From the NCBI RefSeq assembly GCF_000499845.2, contig NC_023749.2, forward strand, positions 45,578,108-45,642,107: DNA of 64,000 nucleotides, given 5' to 3'. Shown in pieces: positions 1 through 11,319 of this stretch. The position numbers were made by a program, and so were the translations under genes. The notes under the pieces are model-generated. The model ran no database searches and was not told where the DNA came from. It saw nothing but the letters and a program-made list of their open reading frames with translations. The first letter of the stretch is position 1. The number at the start of each line of letters is the position of its first letter. The stretch comes from Phaseolus vulgaris. Its lineage: Eukaryota > Streptophyta > Magnoliopsida > Fabales > Fabaceae.

Positions 1-122
1 TATTAATAAAATTTATAAATTAAATTATAAATTTATATCTAATTAGTTATCAAAATTTAAAAATTAGTTCATTATTTTTAATTTTTAAAATTAATTTTTA
101 TTTAATGATTTTATTGTAATGA
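1..122. mobile_element. Right end of a CACTA-type element cut by the window edge
   Basis: The segment ends TTTAATGATTTTATTGTAATG. It has the same subterminal pattern (ATTTAATGATTTT) as the cleaner CACTA end at 1393, but the last five bases are TAATG instead of TAGTG. It is rich in the family's TTTATAAATTAAATTAT blocks. Confidence 0.45.
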
Positions 123-717
123 TGGATGAGATTTGTTTAACATACTAATTGAACTATCAAAGTAATATATTTTACCCAAACAATTTTTTTTTAAGAAAAA
201 TGATAAGAATATATATACATTCTTCAAATTATAAATTTTTTATGACTCACAATTTATGAGCTTAATTATAGGAAACATAATTTAACTTAACTGCACATTT
301 TATCACTTTTAAAATTTACTATTGAGGTCTTTTTTTCCGCATTTTACCATAAATATTTTTGTTTTCTACAAATCTCATCCATTTGTTAAACCTTTAACAG
401 AATAATAACGTGTTACACCAAAATATAAAAACATTTTTTTGTAAAACGGTCTTCTTTTGCTTTTTTACTTTTCTTTTATGAAACACCATCGTTTTATTAT
501 AAATTAATTAACCGATTAAATTTGTGAAAAATTGAACACCTTAACAGTAAAGAATGTAATTCATGACTCATTGATAATTGAGCGGTTTCAGTTTGGGTCC
601 AATTTTTTTTTTTAATTAATACTTAAAGAATGTGATATAAAGAGTGTCTTGAAGAGGTTTTTCTTTTGTTAACTGTTCTCAAATTTTCAATTCTAAATGT
701 TAAAAGCGATTAAAGAT
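123..717. other. AT-rich DNA without recognised features
   Basis: No reading frame, repeat structure or transposon end that I can support. Confidence 0.4.
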
Positions 718-1517
718 CGGTATAAAGAAGATCATTAGATAAAAAATTATTTTACGACTAAAATAATTAGTAACATATAAACAATAATTTATATTATTAA
801 TAAAATTTATAAATTAGTTTTTAAATTAGTATCTAATTAACAACCAATTAATTTGGATTCTAAAGTTGGTAGTTATAATTTTAGTAGCTAATTAGATATT
901 AATTTAGAAACTAATTTATAAATTTTATTAATGATAAACACTACAACAAAATCATTAAATAGTAACTAAATTTAGAGACAAAAATAATATTTAGTCACTA
1001 TATTAACTAAATTAGATACTAATTTAGAAACTAAAAAAATTATTCATATCTAAAGTGGTTTCTATTATTAATAAAAATTTATAAAATGATTTCTAAATTT
1101 ATATCTATATTAGTTACCTAAGTTTTAACTACTAATATTTTAGATTCTAAATTGATATCTAAAAGATTAATAGAGACTAATTTAGAATATAAAATAGTAA
1201 GTAGCTAAAACCTTGGTAGTTAGTGTTGAAATACCAATTTAGAAACCATTTTAAATTTTTTTATTAATAATAAAAATTATGTTTAGATACCAATACTTTT
1301 TTTAGTTTATAAAATGGTCTCTAATTTAATTAAATAGTAACTCATTATTTTGATCTCTAAAATTAGTTTTTATTTAATGATTTTCTTAAAGTGAAAAACT
1401 AGTTTATATATTAATAATTTTTTTATCTATTTTTTAATTAGTAATTTTCGGTCTATTAGTAATTAATTATTTTTATCACTAAAATTAATTTTTTATTTAA
1501 TATATTTTTTTATAGTG
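718..1517. mobile_element. Degenerate CACTA-type MITE carrying a nested insertion
   Basis: The right end at 1517 is TATAGTG, preceded by AATTTTTTATTTAATATA. Its inverted counterpart at 718 reads CGGTATAAAGAAGATC followed by ATTAGATAAAAAATTATTTT, a mutated CACTATAAA-like start. Flanks are GAT and AAT, which is not a clean 3-bp duplication. The arms 718-938 and 1394-1517 surround the complete element 939-1393. Confidence 0.4.
939..1393. mobile_element. CACTA-type MITE with AAA target-site duplication
   Basis: Starts CACTACAACAAAATC and ends GATTTTCTTAAAGTG. The first 22 bases match the inverted last 22 at about 18 positions, and the similarity runs on through TTAGAGA(T)CAAAATAAT. The flanks are AAA on both sides (936-938 and 1394-1396), the 3-bp duplication expected of CACTA elements. 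At 455 bp with no coding frame it is a non-autonomous element. The interior has repeated blocks of the type ACTAATTTAGAAACTA in both orientations, probably the subterminal transposase-binding repeats of the family. Confidence 0.8.
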
Positions 1518-1866
1518 AATATTATTTAAATTTGGTAAAAAAAAAAACTTGGTAAAACATAGTAACAGAGATGAACTTTCTCCTTCGTGATAATTGATTG
1601 AGAACTGCATAATATATAGTATTCACTTTTCTTTCTTTTCATTTCCACTGTTTCTCAAGGTGCACTTTTATTATTACGATGATAATGCACAGTTCCACAT
1701 GATATTCACTGTATTAACATGATCCCATTTCTTATGGGGGGGCATGTGAATCCTTTTCATTATAATTTATGAACTACATGCAGTGTCGGTTTGTCATTAC
1801 TCATTATATAGCTGTTGGAAGACATGGAAAAACGATGAAACCAAAGTTATAACATACTTCTGTCAT

Positions 1867-1933
1867 TGTCCCTCTTAATGTATGCAGATTAATGAAGTTT
1901 TTGTCCCTTTTAATGTATGCAGATTAATGAAGT
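1867..1933. repeat. Two-copy 35-bp tandem repeat
   Basis: TTAATGTATGCAGATTAATG, preceded by TGTCCC and followed by AAGT, occurs at 1867-1898 and again at 1902-1933. Confidence 0.85.
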
Positions 1934-2217
1934 ACGGATACAAATATAATTTGAGTTTAATACTAATAATTGTGTTTACAAAACAGTTTTATATTTTCAT
2001 TTAATCACATTTTGACTTTTATGGTGGATATATTGTAAAGTCAATACACAGACTATGAACTGTATCAGAGTTTAAACGGGATTTTATAATTATAAGTTAC
2101 GTATCTACAAGTTAAAAGTACCTACAATTATATAATTTTTGTGTTAAATTTAGTAGTAATTGGCTCTCTGTGCATTGGTAAAAGTTTATCAAATATATAT
2201 ATTTTTTTAAAATTTAC
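1934..2217. other. AT-rich DNA, nothing recognised
   Basis: Short spacer between the tandem repeat and the foldback element; no feature supported. Confidence 0.4.
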
Positions 2218-4263
2218 AATGCGCTCAAACAATTTAGATCTTTATTTTTCTATCTAGCACTCTTTTGTTTTTATTTCCCTGTCTAACACCCTTTTGTTTT
2301 TATTTTCCTATCTAGCACTCTTTTATTTTTTATTTCCCTATCTAGCACCATTTTAAAAATAAATAAATAAATAATAAATTTTTTTATAATTTTAATTTTG
2401 AATGCATTAAAAATAAATATTTTTAATGTTTAAAATAATTAGAAATATAATTAATGAATAAATAAATGAGTTTTTACAAAATAAAAATAAAAAAGTAATA
2501 AATTAAAAATGTTTAGTTTAAAATTATTATTTTTTTAAATGAAGAAAATAAAAAATTAAACTATACAACAACATAAAAGTTGAATCTATAAACATAAATT
2601 AACATTTATTTTTATTATTATTGATGATATAATCATGTTAATTTCAAGTAAAAAATACAGGACATAATTATAAAAAAACCAAAGTCAATTAGTATTAATT
2701 AATAGTGAACACATAAATAATATTGAAGTGTCTACCCTAAATGCAAAATTCTAAAAAAAAGCTAATGCAAATGCTACACTTAATGCTTAAAAATGAGACC
2801 AAAAAAATGCAAAACTAAATAAGTATAGAAAATAAAAACAACAACAATAAAATAAAAACAAAAAAAATAAATATAAATAAAGAATGACAGAAAAAAAAAA
2901 AACAACTAAAAACATAAAAGATATAAAATAAAGACAAAACAAAATAAGATAAAGATAAAAGATATAAAAAATTTCAAACAAGATAAAGATAAGAGATATA
3001 AGGCGATATTAAATAAGTATATGTTGATCATAAAAAGGAAAATAAATAAAAGATGATCATTCATTTGATATTTTCTTCAGTGGTACATTAAATAGTTTGT
3101 GCAAAATGAAACATAATTAATGACGAGAATTGCACAATCCAGTAATTTTTTTATAATTTTAATTTTGAATGCATTAAAAAAAATATTTTTAGTATTTAAA
3201 ATAGTTAGAAATATAATTAATGAATAAAAACATAGATAGAAATAAATAAAGAATGGCAGAAAAAATAATAATATTGTTAAACACCAGGACACACAAAAAG
3301 AACGTGTCCACAACATTACTAGACCGTCTACTTTTCGTCATTAATTATGTTTCATTTCGCACAAACTATTTAATGTACCATTGAAGAACATATTAAATGA
3401 ATGATCATCTCTCATTTATTTTCCTTTTTATGATCAACATATACTTATTTAGTATCGCCTTATATCTCTTATATTTATCTTGTTTTGATTTATTTGATTT
3501 TTTTTATATCTTTTATCTTTATCTTATTTTGTTTTTCCTTTATTTTATACCTTTTATGTTTTTAGTTATTATTATTTTTTCTGTCAATCTTTATTTATTT
3601 ATGGTTTTTGTTTTTATTTTATTGTTGTTGTTTTTATTTTCTAGACTTATTTATTTTTGCATTTTTTTCTTCTCATTTTTAAGCAACATTTGTATTAGTT
3701 TTTTTTTCAGAATTTTGCATTTAGGTAAACACTTCAATATTATTTATGTGTCCACTATTAATTAATACTAATTGACTTTGTTTTTTTTTTTATAAATATG
3801 TCCTGTATTTTTTACTTGAAATTAACATGATTACATAATCAATAATAATAAAAATAAATACTAATTTATGTTTATAGATTCAACTTTTATGTTGTTGTAG
3901 AGTTTAATTTTTTATTTTCTTCATTTAAAAAAAATAATTTTAAACTAAACATTTTTAATTTATTACTTTTTTATTTTTATTTTGTAAAAACTCATTTATT
4001 TATTCATTAATTATATTTCTAATTATTTTAAACATTAAAAATATTTATTTTTTAATGCATTCAAAATTAAAATTATAAAAAAATAATAATTTATTATTTA
4101 TTTATTTATTTTTAAAATGGTGCTAGATAGGGAAATAAAAAATAAAAGAGTGCTAGATAGGGAAATAAAAATAAAATGGTGTTAGATAGGGAAATAAAAA
4201 CAAAAGGGTGCTAGATAGGGAAATAAAGATGTAAATGGTGCTAGATAGGGAATTGAGCCACAA
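2218..4263. mobile_element. Foldback-type element with arms of about 0.9 kb
   Basis: The left arm (about 2221-3124) is the reverse complement of the right arm (about 3334-4258), separated by roughly 210 bp. Each arm begins with four or five tandem units of 28-30 bp containing CCCTATCTAGCACC, first from the outside, then A/T-rich sequence. Both tips share GCTCAA. Two hydrophobic open frames (2787-2981 minus and 3397-3765 plus) are mirror images of each other and come from the AT-rich arms, not from a gene. The spacer contains an extra direct copy (about 3145-3226) of an arm segment (about 2375-2462). No transposase is visible, so it is non-autonomous. It could be a MULE-like element with long terminal repeats; no target duplication was found. 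Confidence 0.75.
4084..4250. repeat. 28-30 bp tandem repeats at the foldback tip
   Basis: Five units with core GGTGCTAGATAGGGAAATAA in the right arm. Four mirrored units occur at about 2236-2352 in the left arm. Units differ by a few substitutions. Confidence 0.85.
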
Positions 4264-4719
4264 TTGGTGTCGTGTTATTTGAAAAATATAAAAAATAAGA
4301 TGGAATGAATAAGCCATTTGAGAAAAAAAAAACTGATAAAAGTGAATTACATATATTTATGATGTAGTAGCTTGTGACATAATATGTCTAGTTTGATTAC
4401 GATTTTGTTATAATTTTAAGATATTGTGATATTATATTAAAAAACAAGTTAAACTTTAACTTGACCTACAAAAGCTAGCTTGTCATGTGAATTTTGTTTC
4501 ATTTTTTTACCAACTTTATAAACTTTATTTTGTTTATTGTACAATAAAGTTTTAGAAAAGAAATTGAATAGAGAGTCAATATTTTTTTTCAATAAAGATA
4601 AATTTATATCAAATAAGCGAAACACAAATTTACTAATGTTTGGCTGAAATGTGACTCTTCCTTGTTTTGTGTTGCGTTTACTACTAGGACAAATGTTCCT
4701 TGAATACTTCATAATCGAT
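4264..4719. other. Unannotated stretch
   Basis: No supported gene. A 106-codon minus-strand frame at 4449-4769 has no recognised motif and overlaps the LINE tail, so I do not call it. Confidence 0.35.
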
Positions 4720-5089
4720 GGAATACTTGTCTTAATTACTGTGGAAAAATCAAGTTTAGGGTTACTCATATTTTTCGTGAAGGGAATGTTGTGCTGATAA
4801 GTTGGCTAATTTAGGATTTATTCATAGAGAATCATTTCATTGGTATAATAGGCTTCCATATAGTCTGTTCTTAGAATTCTTTATTAATAGGTATAATCTA
4901 CCTATGTATCGTTTTTGTTAATATATGGGTTTTTGTTTAGTCCTCCATGTTTTTGTATTTTTTTTAATAATACTTTTTTCATGTGATGACAAATGATTGT
5001 TGTTACTTGAGGTGTCAGCCTAGCTGAGATATCAAGTAGCATAGTAATGCCTAACATGAAAACTTTTTATAAAAAAAAATAAAAAATAA
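4720..5089 (+). mobile_element. 5'-truncated LINE tail
   Basis: Closely matches the 3' end of the LINE at 29010-29365: CATATTTTTCGTGAAGGGAA, GGTTTATTCATA-like sequence, AATTCTTTATTAATAGGTAT, TTTAATAATACTTT and ATAGTGATGCCTAACATGA have direct counterparts. It ends in an A-rich tail (about 5065-5089). Only about 370 bp survive, the usual 5' truncation of LINE insertions. Confidence 0.75.
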
Positions 5090-5509
5090 AATTTAATATT
5101 GGTTAGCCTTAATCAATCACTTGATTACAAGGATACATAAATTGTTCTTGGTTACCCTTTTAAATCTTCCCCTAAACTTAAAAACTTAAGCATTCATTGT
5201 TATTATTTTTGCTTGCAAATATATAGAAGGTGTTAAGAAAGATTACAATTTAAGCTTTACAAAATAAATAATATAAAATTTATCATACACCCTCTATAAA
5301 AAATACAATATGAACTATTCTAAATAGATTATAATTATATGTAAAATTGATAAGCTTTATGTGTCTTTTGGTACAACTATCTTTGTATTTATAATGTCTT
5401 TGCATATGTTATTTCTATGAAAAATCTTCTCTTGATATTGTTGTTCATATTTTGATAATGTGATCCTTAAGATATATTGTGTCGAAATACTTTAGTTAGC
5501 TTTTCTCGT
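5090..5509. other. Unannotated AT-rich stretch
   Basis: No gene or element supported. Confidence 0.35.
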
Positions 5510-5722
5510 TATGTTTGTGAAAAAGTTAAAATACTTTCTATTTTAATCGGTTAATACACATGTTAATTGATTATTTCAGCTTTTCATTTATTTCAGAAAA
5601 CAACTTAAACCAATGTTAATTGATTGTTTTCTTAAACACATTTTTTTAGTTTTATGATTTAATCAGTTAACAAATTAGATAATTGTTTATTCTGTTATGA
5701 AATATATCAAAAACAATTAAAT
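5510..5722. repeat. Dispersed repeat, copy 1 (partner at 13757-13987)
   Basis: Shares long blocks with 13757-13987: TTTTAATCGGTTAAT, TTTTCATTTATTTCAGAAAA, CAACTTAAACCAATGTTAAT and TATGAAATATATCAAAAACA-like sequence. Same orientation. Probably an LTR fragment of a retrotransposon whose coding part is gone. Confidence 0.7.
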
Positions 5723-6992
5723 AGATTACATAAAACCTATAGCCCAACAAAATTAATTACAAAAAATATAACTCTCTCGAATAATTGATTATCATCCCTC
5801 GTAATTGATTATTTGTCCCAGATAACATAAAAGCAAAAGAAAAGGTTAGGTAGACTAAAGAAGAGTCACATTCTAACCACTCATGACTATAACCATTAGC
5901 CCATGAGAACTCGATATCCAAAATAGCCCCATAAGCTCAACATAGAAAGACTTTTTAACATCAAGATAGGAGGAGAAGCTGCCAATGTATTCGCCACGAC
6001 TTCCTCTAAAATGTCACCATAGGCAACATGGTCTGGACATCCTTTAGTAGCCCCATCAGGATTAACTTTAACCCATCCCACATCAAGCATCTTTCAAATA
6101 ATTTGAAGAGGCCTAAATTTTTTCCGAGGCCTTGTTTGAATATAAAAAATATTCAAAATAGAAAAGTCAATAATATCTTTATTCACCAGTTTTTGTAGAA
6201 TTACCTAATGATTTGATGTGCCAATGAATAGTGTGGATGGATATATCCAAATTGATGATCTGTTGAAATCTAGTATGGTTTCTCATTCTCCAAAACATCC
6301 AAAGAATATAAAATATAACAACAAGACGAATATCCTTCACAAGAGGAATACTTGGAGACTTAAGAAACTGCAAAATATCATTAATAGAGGAGAAACTCAT
6401 ACTTGGAAAAGATTGTTGGAGCCAAGCCTAGATTTTAAGATCCAAATTGCATTAAAAAAATGTGTAAAAAGCTCTCTTCCTATTGCATACCTAAAAAAAC
6501 ACATAAAGCACATGGAAATGCCTATAGATTGAGTATCCTTATCTGAAAGAATTATATTTTGTAAAATCTTCCAAAGAACAAGAGTTTTAGCCGATGAAAT
6601 GAAATTCACCTAAATCAGCCCTCTCCACTTATAGGAATTATGAGAATTTAGGAAGAAATATCTTTCCAATTTCTAATTAAAAATATCATAATCATCCAAA
6701 AACCAATTAATAATATTAAGTAACTTATTGAAAATCAAATTACCAAGATTATAAAACCACATAATATTATGGAAATAGCAAAGAGACGAAAATTACCATT
6801 CCAAGTTTGTGCCTCTCTTGCATGGGAACCCTAACTAACAGAGAGATACAAATATTAGAACGCCAATTATCATTTCAAAAGTTAATTTACTCTTTGTTGC
6901 CCACATTACAATAAGTATTATCCAAAACAATAAGAATAAAAACTTTGTTTTCAACGTGTGTATTTGTAACTTGAAGGCAATTTACTAGAACA

Positions 6993-6997
6993 CAACA
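6993..6997. repeat. Target-site duplication (CAACA), left copy
   Basis: CAACA directly before the LTR start TGTTAATATA. The identical CAACA is at 8991-8995, directly after the other end of the copia element. Confidence 0.85.
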
Positions 6998-7273
6998 TGT
7001 TAATATATTTAATTTTCTATTTTAAATTATTGGGCTTTGTTTGTTTGGCCCCACTTTCCTTTTCTGTTTCAGCTAGGTCTTAATCTTTTTCTTATATATA
7101 CACCATGTATTTTACTCTCTAATAAGTGAATAAAAGTTTTTTTTATATTTATTTTTCTCTACAATTAGGGTTCATCAAAACCTCTCTTTCCTCATTACGA
7201 TTACGTGCGATTACGTACGCTACATTAAAGCATCACATCAAACAAAGAATATTCATCTTCATTTACTGTAATA
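6998..7273 (+). repeat. 5' LTR of the copia element
   Basis: Begins TGTTAATATA and ends TACTGTAATA. The last two bases are TA rather than the usual CA, in both the 5' LTR and the 3' remnant. It contains a TATATATAC promoter-like box near 7095. Confidence 0.8.
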
Positions 7274-7285
7274 TGGTATCAGAGC
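7274..7285 (+). other. Primer-binding site (tRNA-iMet)
   Basis: TGGTATCAGAGC, the common plant copia primer site complementary to the 3' end of initiator methionine tRNA. It abuts the LTR end. Confidence 0.92.
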
Positions 7286-7406
7286 TCTTCGAATGAAGAG
7301 TTCTGCTATGCTTCTCTCTGATTTTTATTTCCCTCTTTGCTGTTCTTGGTTATTTTTTTTCTGTTCTCTTTCAAAATCTTGATTGGTTTTAAAAATCTTT
7401 TAGGCA

Positions 7407-9077
7407 ATGTTTAATGAAAACCCTAGTCTTCATAGTCTTAATAGTAGTCACACTATTACATGCAATTTTTGTGGTAAATATGGTCATACTGAGGCTGTTT
7501 GTTTTCGCAAAGTGGGTTTTCCTTCTGGTAATGTTAAAACCTCAAAGTTTTCTTTTACTAAAAAAGTCTGCACCTTTTGTAATCGTCTTGGCCACACTGT
7601 CGACACCTGTTATAAAAAGCATGGGTTCCCTCCTGGCTACAAATTCACCAATTGGACATCCCAAGCCAATAATATGATTACTACTGACACTTTTTCTGAG
7701 CTTTTTCCTAAAGAACAGGATGTAAAGGGGATTCAACTTACATCACAACAGTGCCAATTCCTTACCAACATTTTGCGTCAGCAAAACTTTGAGGATCCTG
7801 CCCCTCACACTGAAATTAATCAAGTCGGCACCATCTCTACGGATGAAATCCCCAATACTGAGCATTCTTCAACAGGTAAGTTTCTCTCTTCACTATCTTC
7901 TATAAAAGAATCTTGGATTATTGATTTTGGTGCCACTGATCATGTTTGTCACAATTTGAACGTTTTTACTACTTATACTAAAATTAAACCTGTCTTAATT
8001 AGTCTTCCAAATGGCCAAACTGTTTATGCCACATATTCTGGTTTAGTACGTTTTTCTGATAAGTTTTATTTGTCTGATGTGTTATACGTGCCTCATTTTC
8101 AATTAAACTTAATATATGTTTCTAAACTCACACACCAACTTAAATGCACTTTAACTTTCACTTCAACCCACTGCATTATACAAGACAATCTCACCCAAGA
8201 GAGGATTGGTACAGTTAAAGCCACCGCTGACTTGTACCTTGTCACTACCTTGCCTGCTTCTAGTCGTTCTAAACCGCATTGTTTTGCTCCTTTTATTAAT
8301 TGTAATATCACAGACAAAACACTATGACATTATAGACTAGGACACCCTTCACATGAAATATTACATGTCTTAAGCAAACAATACTCTTTTATTACTGTTG
8401 ATACTCATCATGTATGTGACACTTGTAGTAGTGCAAAACAGAGAAAACTTCCTTTCAATTTAAGTAATACTGTTACCTCTGTTATTTTTGATCTTGTACA
8501 CTTTGATATTTGGGGACCATGTTCCATAATTTCTATGCAAGGTTTTCGTTATTTCTTGACTATTGTTGATGATTATTCGCGTTATACTTGGGTTATTCTG
8601 CTGCATAACAAATCTGAAGTGCGTAAGCACATCATTAACTTCACTGTTTTCGTTCAAAATCATTTCAAAACTAATATCAAAACGATTCGTACTGACAATG
8701 GTGTTGAGTTTGCTATGTCAAATTTTTATGCTTCAAAGGGAATTATACATAAAAAGTCTTGTGTTGAAACAACACAACAAAATGGCATTGTAGAACGTAA
8801 ACATCAACACATACTAAATGTAACCCGGGCTTTACTTTTTCAAGCAAATCTTCCTCCTATTTTTTGGGAATTTGCTGTAAATCATGTTGTTTTCTTAATA
8901 AATGCTATTCCTACTCCATTACTTAATAACATCACTCCTCATGAAAAGTTGTTTGGAAAACCATATGACATTTCTTCATTTACTGTAATACAACAAACTC
9001 CGTTTAATAGTGATAAAATACTAATAAATATCTTCAATCTAAATGGAGTTCATAATCCATCTATCAACCTATTCTAG
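7407..9077 (+). pseudogene. copia gag-pol remnant: zinc knuckles, protease, integrase
   Basis: A single frame with one internal stop at 8325-8327. In order: two CX2CX4HX4C zinc knuckles (about 7461-7502 and 7569-7610), a protease active-site region at about 7914-7950 where the usual Asp-Ser-Gly reads Asp-Phe-Gly, an integrase zinc finger (HYRLGH then CDTC, 8328-8440) and the integrase core with its three acidic residues in DIWGP, RTDNG and NGIVERKH. The stop replaces the Trp that normally precedes HYRLGH (TGG to TGA). The frame loses family similarity after about 8972, where the internal deletion falls; the C-terminal codons beyond 8990 are flanking LINE DNA read in the wrong sense. Confidence 0.9.
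8973..8990 (+). repeat. 18-bp remnant of the 3' LTR
   Basis: TCTTCATTTACTGTAATA is identical to 7256-7273, the last 18 bp of the 5' LTR, and is followed by the second CAACA. It shows where the deletion joined integrase to the LTR end. Confidence 0.85.
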
Positions 9078-9390
9078 CATATTAGCTGGTCACTGATAGA
9101 TTTGAAAATTATAAGAAAGGGTACCAACAACGAAAAATTTAACCAGTTGTGTATAACCCATCTTACTAAGTGACTTACCTTTCCACAAAGCTAACTTAAG
9201 GCAAATTTTATTAGCAAGTGCCAACATCCAAGAAAACAAGGATGCCTAGATATGTAAAAGGAAGAGAACCTTTATTACACCCAAGTAGCCTCGTAATTCT
9301 TCTATTGCAAGAAACAAACTTATCAATCGTATAAAAATGACTTTTAGTAGAGATCAACCACTGTCTATAAGTCGTTATTGGGTAATTTTA

Positions 9391-10424
9391 GTAATTATTT
9401 CATTTTTCTAATCGATTAATTTGCAGTTTAACAGATTAAAACATAAGTTATAAGCATGAATAATCACTAAATTTTTTAATACAAAAATAAAACTAAGGAC
9501 TTCATCAAATACAAATCAATTCACTGAACATAAAATATTGTTTAAATTTTTTCTTGGTCACTACAAAATTTAATAAATAATACAAAATGAAATCAAATGT
9601 ATGAAAATTCTAATCTTTACTTGATTCTCCACTACTTCTAAAATTGATTCGCTTTAATTTTTCTTAATGCTTTGAAGAGGTAGATGAATATTTTCTAGTA
9701 TATCATCATGCTCTTCATCCTTTGTAGTTGGTAGTTGTATATCTTGTATAGTTTAATCATTAGTTTGCATGGCTCATGTTATTTTTCAAGCATATGCATT
9801 TGTTCTCGTTTTTTAACCATCCCATTTTTGAAGTGCACTTTCCTCAATTTTATTAGAAGGGTGAAATGCAGTAGTAGTTTCCCCTTCCAAATCTACTGCA
9901 TAATATTGTAAAACTCTTGAAAAAACATACAAAGGGAATTTCATATACACGTGACCTTTTTGTCTTCAACATAATTTATGAAATGATGGTTGACCAATAA
10001 TATTGGATGTCATCCTTAAAAGCATAGATCAACATGTCATCCTCAAACAATTATACATGATTGCTTCCTTTGCTTCCTTCATCAGGATAGTGGTGAAGAA
10101 GTTATATGTCTTGCTCTAGTATTATACTAAACTTTCTTGTTCTTTTCTCCATTTCAAGAACAAAATTCTTTCTTAACCTATATATTGTTAATAAAATGCA
10201 TAGGAATATATGGTCCGCTCATAATAGCATCCCAAATGCCACTATCAACATATTCTAAAATTATTTGCATTCTCACTTTCCAAAAGGGTTAATTTTCACC
10301 ACAGAAAAGAGGAGGTCTATTTATAGCAGCACCGTAAAAAAAGTTTGGTTTTGTAGAGCCATTTAAAAAATATTTTTAAGGATTTGTATTTTGAATATCC
10401 TTCAAAAACCATCTACGAGGCCAA
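9391..10424. other. Unannotated stretch
   Basis: No coding frame above noise and no transposon protein match seen. Possibly decayed repeat DNA. Confidence 0.35.
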
Positions 10425-11066
10425 ATGTTAGAAAAAAGTGTAAGACTATGGTAAACCAAGAGTGGGTGAATTAGTTTTGAAAACTTTTTGAAAAGATTTA
10501 CCCTTTTTTAAAGTTCTTTGAAAACTATTGCAACTAGAAAACTAAATGCAATTGACTTAGGAATCAAAAATGATAAATATTAGAAACAACAACATAAAAG
10601 GGGAAAGAGAAAGAGAAAGACTACACAAGAGCTTATACTAGTTCAGATCACCAATAATCCTACATCATGATCTCCTTTATTCAATCTTGAATAACTTGAC
10701 CCCACTATCTGTATATGTTTTATACAAGCACTCAACACAAGAAAAACATACACAAGACAAAAAACAAAATAAGATAAACTCTTGAATACAATAAAAGGAT
10801 ATGTTCTATCCTTGGATCACACCAAGAGGAAACCAAACAAATTAAATATTGAACTCTTAAGAGGATATAAACTGGAAACAATTCAACAACTAAAAAATAA
10901 AGATGTTACCAAAAAACAACTTAATTGAAGCAACACAAGAGAATTTAGTAACACAACACAACCATTTGTAAGTTTTCTTTGAAAATCGTGAAAGCATTCT
11001 TTTAACAAATGAAAATAGCCCAGAAAAATCTTAAGTGAATGTTGTAATATTAATTTTAAAAGTATG
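10425..11066. mobile_element. LTR-like fragment
   Basis: Begins TGTTAGAAAAAAGTG and contains TATACTAGTTCAGATCACC, similar in kind to TATACTAGTTCACTCTTTCT in the solo LTR at 62224-63265. The order of landmarks (a gtgaattag-like run near the TG end, then the tactagttca block) is the same. Its other end is not defined because another LTR follows at 11067. Confidence 0.45.
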
Positions 11067-11319
11067 TGTTAGAGAAAAAGTACAACACCCTAAATGCTTT
11101 GATTGTGTGCTAAAACATAACAAGCCAAGAGGTTTAAAGACATGAAGAAGCTACGTCTGAAAAACGTTGATCAAATCACAAATGCATATTCTTTGTCTGA
11201 TAGAAGATATAATACTATATCAAGTTCCACTTCATCTAATAAGTTAATTGAAGATCATTCAATAGAAATTTTTTTTTAATGCAAACTGTGCTTGATATTC
11301 ACTGATTTAACTGGAATGA

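Larger units (their letters stand above)
6998..8990 (+). mobile_element. Ty1/copia retrotransposon, internally deleted
   Basis: A 276-bp 5' LTR (6998-7273) is followed without gap by a tRNA-iMet primer-binding site (7274-7285), a pol reading frame and an 18-bp remnant of the 3' LTR (8973-8990), all between CAACA duplications. The gag N-terminal domain is missing upstream of the zinc knuckles, and everything from mid-integrase through RT, RNase H and most of the 3' LTR is gone. It can no longer copy itself. It lies inside, and opposite to, the minus-strand LINE. Confidence 0.88.
5825..9390 (-). pseudogene. Minus-strand LINE pseudogene split by a copia insertion
   Basis: Read 5' to 3' on the minus strand. 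9390-8996 encodes the end of the reverse transcriptase (LPFTYLG at about 9260, then a WIMNSI-like stretch). The copia element with its duplication (6993-8995) interrupts it. 6992-6397 contains the zinc-binding RVT domain (SAKTLVLWK at about 6590) and 6090-5825 an RNase H start (GWVKVNPDGATKGCP) ending at LECDSSLV. Stops and frameshifts break every domain. The 3' UTR and tail are missing, and so is everything upstream of the late RT. The related copies at 25.5 and 30.5 kb support the reading. Confidence 0.75.

Noticed and set aside
2787..3765. Hydrophobic open frames (64 codons minus, 122 codons plus) that look like membrane proteins
   Set aside because: They are mirror images from the two arms of the foldback element; T-rich codons give Phe/Leu/Tyr runs without any family motif.
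4449..4769. 106-codon minus-strand frame
   Set aside because: Overlaps the antisense side of a LINE tail and has no recognisable motif.
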